DNA of 64,000 nucleotides from 40CM-2-70-7 sp035631315 (GTDB taxonomy: Bacteria > Gemmatimonadota > Gemmatimonadetes > Gemmatimonadales > GWC2-71-9). Below, one piece after another: positions 29,131 to 37,006 of the stretch (the stretch's first letter is position 1; the number at the start of each line of letters is the position of its first letter). The translations under genes were made by a program, and so were the position numbers. Where the stretch lies: positions 1 through 64,000 of the forward strand of contig DASQIZ010000097.1 in the NCBI GenBank assembly GCA_035631315.1, read 5' to 3'. The notes under the pieces were generated by a model. That model saw only the letters and a list, made by a program, of their open reading frames with translations. It was not told the origin of the DNA and did not search any database.

Positions 29131-29966
29131 ACGGCGTGTGGCGCGACCGGCGCGGCCGTTTCGGAATGCTCGTTCTGGCCCTGGCCACGGTCGTGGCGCT
29201 GGCCGCTCCGCTGGTCACCAACGGACACCCGAACCAGCAGGTCGACGTCATCCAGACGCGCTTTCTCCCGCCCCTGACCACCGACCCGCACGGGGGATGG
29301 CACGCCCTCGGTACCGACCGGTTTGGACGGGACGTCTGGACCAGACTCGCCTACGGTGCGCGTATTTCCCTGGGCGTCGGAATCCTGGCCGTGTCGATCT
29401 CCGTCGTGCTCGGCTGCCTGGTCGGCGGCATGGCCGGCGCAAGCCGCGGATTGCTGTCGAGAGGGTTGATGGCGGGAACCGACTTTGCGCTGGCCCTGCC
29501 CCGCGTCGTCCTCCTGCTCCTGCTCGCCGCGCTCTGGCGTCCCTCCGCAGGGCTCGTCGTGATCGTGCTCGGCGTGACGGGATGGATGGGTATCGCTCGA
29601 TTGGTGTACGGCGAGGTCCGCTCTCTTTCGGCGCGAAGCTTCGCGGAAAGCGCCCGGGCGTTGGGCGCTACCCACCGGCGGGTGTTGTGGCATCACCTCA
29701 TCCCGAATGCCCTCACACCGGTGATCGTGGCGGCCGCACTCGGCGTAGGGAATGCGATTCTCCTGGAAGCAGGGCTCTCGTATCTCGGGCTGGGGGTTCA
29801 ACCTCCCACTGCATCCTGGGGCTCGATGATTGCGTCGGGACGGGACACACTCGTCAACGCGCCATGGGTCGCGGCCGCGCCCGGGATCGCGCTCGTGCTG
29901 GTGGTGGTCGCCTGCACCCTGCTGGGGGATGCCGTTCGCGATCGGCTGGCGCCGGGCGCGACCTAG
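29127..29966 (+). CDS. Dpp/Opp-type ABC transporter permease (DppC-like)
   Basis: 279 residues; the ATG overlaps the dppB-like stop (ATGA). The family signature HALGTDRFGRDVWTRLAYGA is near the N-terminus and the EAA loop is SARALGATHRRVLWHHLIPN. Five or six membrane helices follow the usual pattern, and GLSYLGLGVQPPTASWG is typical of DppC. The 3' end overlaps the convergent esterase gene by four bases, the two stop codons sharing CTAG, so there is no room for a terminator between them. Confidence 0.93.
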   Translation: MNGVWRDRRGRFGMLVLALATVVALAAPLVTNGHPNQQVDVIQTRFLPPLTTDPHGGWHALGTDRFGRDVWTRLAYGARISLGVGILAVSISVVLGCLVGGMAGASRGLLSRGLMAGTDFALALPRVVLLLLLAALWRPSAGLVVIVLGVTGWMGIARLVYGEVRSLSARSFAESARALGATHRRVLWHHLIPNALTPVIVAAALGVGNAILLEAGLSYLGLGVQPPTASWGSMIASGRDTLVNAPWVAAAPGIALVLVVVACTLLGDAVRDRLAPGAT

Positions 29967-30598
29967 GAGCGGGCGAGCTCCGCGAGAACTTCTGGAAGAA
30001 CCTCATGATGCCCGGGGAAGATTTTCACCTCGGGGTCGATGCCGACCTTCCGCCACAGTCCCGCTTCGGTTTCCCGCACTTTCGCGGTGATCAGCTCATC
30101 CTTGTCTCCACAGACGACCGTGACTCTTGTCTTCGCAAAGATCGACAGATCGACTTCGGGAGGCACCGTCCCGCCCCACACGATGAGGCGTTTCACCGGA
30201 GCGCGGGTCCGCGCCGCCCAGCGGGTCGCCGTCGCCACCCCCTGCGAGAAGCCGAGTGCGGTCACCGGGACATCGCGACCGATGCGCTCTCTCACTTCCG
30301 CGTGGAGCGCGTCGAGGTAGCCGAGGTAGTCTTCGATCTCGTGCAGACGATCTTCCCGGGTCATCCAGGAAGCGCCCATCACACGTTGCTGCGTGCGGTC
30401 GATGTAGAAGCGTGAGAGTCCCTCCGGCGCGGCGATCATCCTCGTACCGTCCGCGAGTCTTTCGAAGTCCTCTGCGAACCGGCGCGCCAGCTGTCCGTAG
30501 CCGTGACACACCATCCAGAGCTCGGACAAGTTCGGACCCGGCTCACCGAGCGTGACGTACCGCGCCGTGCGTGGGACGCGCAGGGAATGCTCTTCCAT
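29963..30598 (-). CDS. Phospholipase/carboxylesterase family serine hydrolase
   Basis: 211 residues, an alpha/beta hydrolase of the YpfH/acyl-protein-thioesterase type. The oxyanion region is WMVCHGYGQ, the nucleophile elbow GFSQG, the acid Asp in VVCGDKDELI and the His in PGHHEVL. No signal peptide, so cytoplasmic. Six bases separate its start from the alpha-mannosidase gene, so the two are probably one transcript. It might remove ester groups (for example acetyl) from glycans or glycosides taken up by the same locus; this is inference. Confidence 0.83.
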   Translation of the reverse strand: MEEHSLRVPRTARYVTLGEPGPNLSELWMVCHGYGQLARRFAEDFERLADGTRMIAAPEGLSRFYIDRTQQRVMGASWMTREDRLHEIEDYLGYLDALHAEVRERIGRDVPVTALGFSQGVATATRWAARTRAPVKRLIVWGGTVPPEVDLSIFAKTRVTVVCGDKDELITAKVRETEAGLWRKVGIDPEVKIFPGHHEVLPEVLAELARS

Positions 30599-30604
30599 AA
30601 TCCC

Positions 30605-33223
30605 CTAAGTAATGAGGAGGGTGACGATCTCGTGGGCCTCCGCGATGAACCGGACCGTATGGCCCCGGCCCTCCACCACCAGCGGTTCCGCTGCCTTCTC
30701 GTCGGCCCGGACACGGTGTGCGGTCTTGATCGCGTCGGGCAGACGCCAAGCGCCGACCACTCGCTCTTCGCGCGCGTTGTAGCAACGCAGTACCAGTCCC
30801 GACCCCGTCTGCGCGGGCTTCACCGCCGAGAGCACGAGCCCTCGGCCGTCGAGCGTCGCGCCAAATGCCTTCGCCCCCCCCAAGTTCGCATTTCGGAGCC
30901 AGCGGGCCCGCGTGGGCAGGAACACGTCCTCCCACAGCTCGGGCAGTACCTCGCCGGCGTCGAGGTCGCGCGACCCAACGGCGACCAGCGCCAGCTCGAC
31001 CCGATCCTTGCCGAGGCATTGGCCGTCCGGCGTGGAGGTGGGCCAGCCGGCGTGACCGGGACGAGTGGGAAGATCATCGCGGGAAAGCTCCCCTGCCCCG
31101 CGCAGAATGGTGAAGAGCAGATCGCCGGTCGGCGTCCATTCGTACTCGAAGAATCCGGGCGCCAGAAGCGCGAGTCCCCGGTTGCCCTGGGCCGCAGCCA
31201 CGAAGCGATGCGCCGGTGCCGTGGTCACGGGTGTTTCGCGCGGATAGTCCGCTGCGTGAACGGTGATCGGACTCCGGCGAACGGCGCCGAATGCCGTACC
31301 CGCGAGCGCGGCGCCGCTGACGGCAAGGGGGCAGCACAGCCGCAACCGGTGGTCGGCGGCACGATTATCGATGTCGAGCAGGCACCGCAATACCGGACTT
31401 TCATCGAAGAGCTGCAGGACCAGCCGGGCCGTCGCTCCGGGCGTGTCGAACCCGACTTCGAGTGACGCGACGAGAGGCCCTCCCGCGAGGCGGCGCACCC
31501 GAATGGGGCCGGCGGCGCGGAACGGCCGCCCCTGCGGAAACGGGGTGTAGAGATCGCCGGTGTCCCGTTCCTCTTCGAGCCGCAACAGACCCTCAAATCG
31601 CTCGTTCGTGCGGCGATCGAGGAGGGTCACGGCGCCGGTCGGCTCTACGGTGACCTCGACAAACGCGTTCGACAGCATGCGCCCATGCACCTCGGCACCC
31701 GCCTCCCGCTTGAGGGGCGCGGCGGCGCGCGAGCGGAGAACGGTGGAACGAAGTCCGTCGACGGCCGGCGCGTGAAAGGCGATCCGGATGTGGTCGACTT
31801 CGTCCTGGTCGGGGTAGTGACGCGCTGCGTCCCGGCGTTCGAGCGCGGGCCGCCGGGAGAGCACCTGGATCGGGATCGCCTCCCCGTCCGCGCTCATGAG
31901 CGCGAACTCTCCCGCGGCGTGACCATGACGTGGTTTTCGATCGCCGGGCGGCCCCACCAGCACGTCCCGGCGAAACCAGGTCGTATCGGCGATCACGACG
32001 CCGCTCCGCGTGCGTGCGACGGGGTTCCAGAGCCACAGGGCCGAGTCGGGATGGGGATGATCGCGGGAGAGGTCGGGGTCGTGGCCCGACAGGTCGTCGG
32101 CGGCACCGTTCGCCAGCTCGCGATTGGTCGCTTCGACGGCATCGAGGCGCGTCGCCTGCGCGTGGGCGACGGGGTCGGCACAACAGCCACAGAGCGTGTC
32201 GTGGAATGTGCCGCGGAGCAACGTGCGCCAGGCCCGGTCGAGGAGGGGACGCCGGTCTCGCCCGCCCGCGCGGCGGGCCAGGGCCGCGAGCGGCTCGACG
32301 ATCCGCTCGAGCTGCAGCTCGGCGCGCGAATACCGGCGCTTGAGGGGAGCGCGCGTTGAGTGCACCCCCTGCAGGGTCCAGGCGTACCGGTACGACCAGC
32401 GGAGCTCCCCCGACAGCTCCGGCGCCTGCGCCGCCTCCGGCGCAAGCTCCTTCAGAAATTCGTCCAGACGGGAGATGCGCACGGCATTCTGCGGCTCGAG
32501 CTCCGCGATCCGCTCCCGCAGGGTCGGCAAGTCAGGGTACGGCGCGTGATGATCGGCGCCGACCGGGACCGCGATGTGATTCGTCGCGGCGCGGCGCGTG
32601 AGCTCCGCCCGAAGCGGGGCCCAGGCCTGGCGCAGGCGCTCGCGATCGGTCGGGAGAGCCGCCCCCACTTCGTAGCCGTCGGACGGGAAGTGCCAGAGCA
32701 GAAGATCGCGGCCGTCTCGACCATCGGGCCCCCGCCACCGGTACACGTCGCGCGTCTGCCCCGGCTCGCCGCCGAGTCCGCGCCAGAGGGCTGCGGCCTT
32801 GATACCGAACTCGCGGGCCAGTGCGGGGAGAATCGCCGGGTGTCCGAACGCGTCGGGCGAATAGAGCACTTCGAGGCGCCCGCCCCAGCGCGCGGTATCG
32901 AGCGCGCCGTACAGCAGATTCCGAAGCAGCGATTCGCCGGACGGGATGAGCTCATCGGCCAGGACGTACCAGGGGCCAAGCTGCAGCCGGCCACTCTGCG
33001 CGAGCGCGCGGAGCGCGGCCTCCCGGTCGGGGCGGACGGCCAGGTAATCCTCGACCAGCACCGTCTGACCGTCGAGTAGGAACGAACGATAGGCGGAGTC
33101 ATTTTCGAGCAGCCCGAGCAGATCGTCTACCGCCGGCACCAGACGTGCCGTGAAGGCCGCGCGTGGCAGATACCACTCGCGGTCCCAGTGTGTATGCGGG
33201 ATCAAATGAAACGTTAGTGTCAC
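30605..33223 (-). CDS. Glycoside hydrolase family 38 alpha-mannosidase
   Basis: 872 residues from a GTG. The N-terminal catalytic domain has the zinc motif HTHWDREW and the nucleophile region YSPDAFGHPA, with DTLCGCCADP where bacterial GH38 enzymes carry further active-site residues. A three-helix bundle and two beta-sandwich domains follow (LERIVEPLAAL, then EVTVEPTGAVTLLDR). There is no signal peptide, so it acts inside the cell on imported mannosides, as MngB does. It is the first gene of a two-gene unit with the esterase, and starts 65 bases from the divergent propeller-phosphatase gene. Confidence 0.92.
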   Translation of the reverse strand: MTLTFHLIPHTHWDREWYLPRAAFTARLVPAVDDLLGLLENDSAYRSFLLDGQTVLVEDYLAVRPDREAALRALAQSGRLQLGPWYVLADELIPSGESLLRNLLYGALDTARWGGRLEVLYSPDAFGHPAILPALAREFGIKAAALWRGLGGEPGQTRDVYRWRGPDGRDGRDLLLWHFPSDGYEVGAALPTDRERLRQAWAPLRAELTRRAATNHIAVPVGADHHAPYPDLPTLRERIAELEPQNAVRISRLDEFLKELAPEAAQAPELSGELRWSYRYAWTLQGVHSTRAPLKRRYSRAELQLERIVEPLAALARRAGGRDRRPLLDRAWRTLLRGTFHDTLCGCCADPVAHAQATRLDAVEATNRELANGAADDLSGHDPDLSRDHPHPDSALWLWNPVARTRSGVVIADTTWFRRDVLVGPPGDRKPRHGHAAGEFALMSADGEAIPIQVLSRRPALERRDAARHYPDQDEVDHIRIAFHAPAVDGLRSTVLRSRAAAPLKREAGAEVHGRMLSNAFVEVTVEPTGAVTLLDRRTNERFEGLLRLEEERDTGDLYTPFPQGRPFRAAGPIRVRRLAGGPLVASLEVGFDTPGATARLVLQLFDESPVLRCLLDIDNRAADHRLRLCCPLAVSGAALAGTAFGAVRRSPITVHAADYPRETPVTTAPAHRFVAAAQGNRGLALLAPGFFEYEWTPTGDLLFTILRGAGELSRDDLPTRPGHAGWPTSTPDGQCLGKDRVELALVAVGSRDLDAGEVLPELWEDVFLPTRARWLRNANLGGAKAFGATLDGRGLVLSAVKPAQTGSGLVLRCYNAREERVVGAWRLPDAIKTAHRVRADEKAAEPLVVEGRGHTVRFIAEAHEIVTLLIT

Positions 33224-33288
33224 GGCCTCCTCCGGCCCGGAGGACGGCGGTCTATATTCCGCGAATCCAGGTACTCGAGGATCGATCT

Positions 33289-35622
33289 GTGCTCCGCAAG
33301 ATAGCGCTCTCCATCTCCGGACTCCTCATCGTCGGCGTTGCGGCCCACCGGATCGTCCCGGGCGCCCTGGGGAACGGGGTCACGGTTCTTCCGTCGGGCT
33401 GGCGGATCTCCCCGGCCGGCAAGCAGGTCCCCATCGGTCCCCTGCCCCTCAATATCCTCCGGCTCGCAAACGGGCAGATCGTCGTCACGGTCAACGGCCA
33501 TTCGGCCAACGGACTGTGGCGCATCGACCCGGCCACCGGGAAGGTTATCGACTCGCTCGTCATCAAGGCCGCCTGGCTCGGGCTCGCACATCGCGGCACG
33601 CCCGCGGCGGATACGGTCTGGGCCTCGGGTGGCAGCACCAACCGCGTCTACCGCGTCATCTATGGCCCGGGCGCACCGGCGGTCGACACCGTCGTGCTGG
33701 CTCCGCCCCCCGCGGGAATCTTCCCCGCCGGGATCGCCGTCCTGCCGGGTCGCGACCTCGTCGCCGTCGTCGGCAACCTCTCCGACTCGGTCTACATCCT
33801 GGATTCGCGCTCGCTGGCGGTGACGGCAAGGTACGGGGTCGGACATCACCCCTACACCGCGGTGGCGGATTCCGCGGCGGTGTACGTGAGCAACTGGGGA
33901 GACTCGAGTATCGAGCGCCTGCCCATCACCGCGAATGGCGTCGTCGATGGTACCAAGCTCGAGGTTGGACCGCATCCCTCGTCGATGGTACTCCGGGGAC
34001 ATCAGCTGTTCGCCACCCTGGCCGGTGCGAACGAGGTTGCGCGGCTCGATCTCGACTCAGGCCGGGTGACGGACCTGCTTGCCGTCGCGTTGATGCGCGG
34101 TGCGCCCACAGGCAGCGATCCGAATGCCCTGGCACTCACGCCCGACGGGCGCAGGCTCTTCGTCGCACTCGCCGGCAACAATGCCGTCGCCGTCGTGAAC
34201 GTCGGAGCGGCCACCCCGACCGTCGAAGGACTCCTGCCGGTCGGCTGGTATCCCACGGGAGTGGAAGTCTCCCACCAGGGCGATACGCTCTATGTCGCGA
34301 ACGGCAAGGGGAATGGGTCGGGGCCCAACCCGTCCGGTCCGTACATCGCGGATCTGGTGCGCGGGTCGGTGTCGACCATCCCCCTGCCCGACTCCGCGGG
34401 ACTCGCGTCGGCGACTGCGACGGTGATGAGTCTTTCACCGTATTCGAACCCGGCCTTGCGGGGGGCGCCACCCGACCTGCCGCCGGTCCATCACGTCGTG
34501 TACGTCATCCGGGAAAACCGGACCTACGACCAGGTGCTCGGCGACGTGAAGCGCGGGAATGGCGACGCGAAGCTCGCCATCTTCAACGATTCGGTGACGC
34601 CGAATGCGCACGCTCTCGCCAGCCACTTCGTCCTGTTCGACAATTTCTACGTCGACGGCGAAGTCTCCGCTGACGGTCACGAGTGGACCGATCGCGCCTT
34701 CGCAGGCGAATACAACGAAAAAACCTGGCCCGCGATCTACTCGAGCCGCCGGGATTGGGATCTGGACGACGGATCGGATCTCGCCAACCCTCGCGGCGCC
34801 TATCTCTGGGATGCGGCGCGCCGTGCCGGCCTCTGGACCGTCAACTTCGGTGAAGCCGTTCACGATTCGAACGGCAGCCGCGTTTCTTCCATGCCCGGTC
34901 TCCAGGGCATCACCGCACCGGAGTTTCCCGGCTTCGAGCTGAACATCAGGGACACGACGCGCGCACGGTTGTTCGGGGATTCCGTGAACGCCTGGGACCA
35001 GCGTGACACGTTCCCTGCGCTCGTGATTCTGTATCTTCCGCGCGACCACACCGAGGGCAAGCGCGCGACCCACCCCACGCCGCGGGCCATGGTGGCCGAC
35101 AACGATCTGGCCCTCGGTCAGGTGGTCGCCCGTCTCTCGAGGTCGAAGGCTTGGAAGAGCATGGCATTCTTCGCGCTCGAAGACGATGCCCAGGATGGAC
35201 CAGACCACGTCGACGCGCACCGGTCGGTGCTCATCATGGCTTCGCCGTTTGCCCGACGCGGCACGGTAGACAGCGCCATGTATTCCACCAGCTCCGTGGT
35301 GCGGACCATCGGGATCTTCCTTGGCCTTCCCCCCCTCTCGCAGTACGACGCCGGGGCGACGCCCCTCGCCAATGCCTTCACCTCGCACCTCGACTTGACG
35401 CCCTTTCGCGTGGCGAAGGCGCGCTGGCCCCTCGGCGAACTGAACGGAAAGCAATCGTTGTCGCGGCTCACCGATCAGGACTTTGCGGGGCCCGACCTGG
35501 CGGACGAAACGGTTTTGAATCAGGAGATCTGGCAGAGTGTCCGCGGCCGTGAGCCGCTGCCCGCGCCTCACCGGACGTACTTGCCAGGGCATGCTGTGAA
35601 TGGAGATGACGACGACCGCTGA
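33289..35622 (+). CDS. YVTN beta-propeller / phosphoesterase fusion (YncE-alkaline-phosphatase-superfamily type)
   Basis: 777 residues from the GTG at 33289 with GAGG eight bases upstream; a TATATT at about 33252 is a plausible -10. A signal-anchor (IALSISGLLIVGVAA) precedes a seven-bladed YVTN-like propeller (DSVYILDSRSLAVTARYGVG, YVSNWGDSSIERL). Residues about 440-740 are a phosphoesterase of the phospholipase C/acid phosphatase type with HVVYVIRENRTYDQVLGD, NFYVDGEVSADGHEW and FFALEDDAQDGPDHVDAHR, including metal-binding Asp, Asn and His. It is an exported hydrolase of phosphate esters or phospholipids. Its stop is only five bases from the convergent pgi stop. Confidence 0.87.
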   Translation: MLRKIALSISGLLIVGVAAHRIVPGALGNGVTVLPSGWRISPAGKQVPIGPLPLNILRLANGQIVVTVNGHSANGLWRIDPATGKVIDSLVIKAAWLGLAHRGTPAADTVWASGGSTNRVYRVIYGPGAPAVDTVVLAPPPAGIFPAGIAVLPGRDLVAVVGNLSDSVYILDSRSLAVTARYGVGHHPYTAVADSAAVYVSNWGDSSIERLPITANGVVDGTKLEVGPHPSSMVLRGHQLFATLAGANEVARLDLDSGRVTDLLAVALMRGAPTGSDPNALALTPDGRRLFVALAGNNAVAVVNVGAATPTVEGLLPVGWYPTGVEVSHQGDTLYVANGKGNGSGPNPSGPYIADLVRGSVSTIPLPDSAGLASATATVMSLSPYSNPALRGAPPDLPPVHHVVYVIRENRTYDQVLGDVKRGNGDAKLAIFNDSVTPNAHALASHFVLFDNFYVDGEVSADGHEWTDRAFAGEYNEKTWPAIYSSRRDWDLDDGSDLANPRGAYLWDAARRAGLWTVNFGEAVHDSNGSRVSSMPGLQGITAPEFPGFELNIRDTTRARLFGDSVNAWDQRDTFPALVILYLPRDHTEGKRATHPTPRAMVADNDLALGQVVARLSRSKAWKSMAFFALEDDAQDGPDHVDAHRSVLIMASPFARRGTVDSAMYSTSSVVRTIGIFLGLPPLSQYDAGATPLANAFTSHLDLTPFRVAKARWPLGELNGKQSLSRLTDQDFAGPDLADETVLNQEIWQSVRGREPLPAPHRTYLPGHAVNGDDDDR

Positions 35623-35627
35623 TCAGA

Positions 35628-36947
35628 TCAGGCGGGTGACAACACGCTCCAATCGTCCGGGTCTCGCAGATGCACGTGCGAGACCCGGCGTGCTTTCGCC
35701 AGGAGCGCCTTGATGTCTCCGACGGCCTGCGCGCGTTCGAGCTTCCCGAACGTGGTGTGCATCTCCGGAATCTCGATGTCCTGATCGGGATCAGCGGTGA
35801 CCACGAGGAACAGACCCGTGTTCGGGCCACCCTTGTGCAGCTGTCCCGTGGAATGGAGGTACCGGGGACCATATCCGGTCGTGACCACGCATCCGGTCGC
35901 GCCACTCCAGAGTCCTGCGAGTGCGCCGAGGCGCGCATCGTTCGCCGGCGTCTGCGGCAGGTAGGCCAGCACCGCCACGTAGTTGCCCGGCTTCGCCTCC
36001 GCCGCGAGCGATTTCGGCGACAGGGTTTCCGGGCTTGCTTCTGCGGTCCCGCTCGGGCGCGCCAACTCGGCGCGCGCGAGCACTTTGGCCGACTCGACAT
36101 CCGGTTGATCGAACGGGTTGACGTCCAGGGCCTCGCACAGGGCGACGGTCGCGAATTCCCAGATCAGGAACGTGGCGCCGAGGGAAACCGGGTCGCCCGA
36201 AGCGGGCGCGGTGAAGACGTCGTTCGAGTTGCGGCCCGGCCCGGGAACGGGCACCACGCCGCGCCCGTTCTTCCCCGTGCTTTCCGCCACCAGCTGTTCG
36301 ATCCATGCCGCCACCGACGCGGTTGGTGTCGACACGCTGAAGGCGAGCTTGTCCTGTCCCGCGTGGGCCGCGGCGGCGATCACGGCGCCGAGCTCCCGCG
36401 CCTTCGACTCGTCCACCGCCATCGCCCCTTCCAGTACCGCCGGCCCCGGTCCGCCCATGAGCGCCAATGGCAGCATGCCCACCACCGTCAACGCCGCGTA
36501 TCGCCCCCCGACATCCGCGGGGTGAGCGAAGACCTCACGCCAGCGCTCCATGCGGCCCTTGTGCTCGAGCGGGGTGCCGGGATCGGTGATAGCGACGAAA
36601 TGATCGGGGGGCGCCAGACGCGCGAAGTGGTGACACGCGGCCATCGACTCCACGGTCGTGCCGGACTTGCTCGCGATGACGTACAGGGTCTGCGCCGGAT
36701 CAGAGGCACGTTCGACGGCCCGGACGGCGGCGGGATCGGTGCTGTCCAGCACCGTGAGATTCTTCGCGCCGAAGCTCGAGGCCAGAACCCAGGGGGCCAG
36801 GCTCGAGCCCCCCATCCCGCACACCACGGTGTGGGTGAGGCCGTCGACCCGGGCGCGCGCCGCGAACTCCGCGAGGCGGGGCCATTCGGTCAGGGATTTC
36901 AGCGGAGCCTCGCGCCAGCCCCACCGGTTCGGGTCCGGGGTCGCCAT
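35628..36947 (-). CDS. pgi: Glucose-6-phosphate isomerase (SIS-domain, transaldolase-fusion type)
   Basis: 439 residues. Two SIS domains are visible: VVCGMGGSSLAPWVL and YVIASKSGTTVESM bind the sugar phosphate, and YLHSTGQLHKGGPNTGLF is the PGI C-terminal signature. The sequence is closest in pattern to the isomerase half of bifunctional transaldolase/PGI proteins, but here it stands alone with its own start. The ATG is preceded at eight bases by TATCTT and by no Shine-Dalgarno sequence, suggesting a leaderless message. Confidence 0.9.
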   Translation of the reverse strand: MATPDPNRWGWREAPLKSLTEWPRLAEFAARARVDGLTHTVVCGMGGSSLAPWVLASSFGAKNLTVLDSTDPAAVRAVERASDPAQTLYVIASKSGTTVESMAACHHFARLAPPDHFVAITDPGTPLEHKGRMERWREVFAHPADVGGRYAALTVVGMLPLALMGGPGPAVLEGAMAVDESKARELGAVIAAAAHAGQDKLAFSVSTPTASVAAWIEQLVAESTGKNGRGVVPVPGPGRNSNDVFTAPASGDPVSLGATFLIWEFATVALCEALDVNPFDQPDVESAKVLARAELARPSGTAEASPETLSPKSLAAEAKPGNYVAVLAYLPQTPANDARLGALAGLWSGATGCVVTTGYGPRYLHSTGQLHKGGPNTGLFLVVTADPDQDIEIPEMHTTFGKLERAQAVGDIKALLAKARRVSHVHLRDPDDWSVLSPA

Positions 36948-36955
36948 GAGAGCGG

Positions 36956-36961
36956 AAGATA
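36956..36961 (-). promoter_or_regulatory. TATCTT -10 element of pgi, probable leaderless start
   Basis: TATCTT on the minus strand ends eight bases before the pgi ATG. Transcription would begin at or next to the start codon. Similar placement is seen upstream of three other genes in this window (46334, 59025 and 61825). Confidence 0.5.
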
Positions 36962-37006
36962 GCCACCTCTCCCCGGCTCCGTGCCGGACGCGTACTTTCG
37001 TGACCC

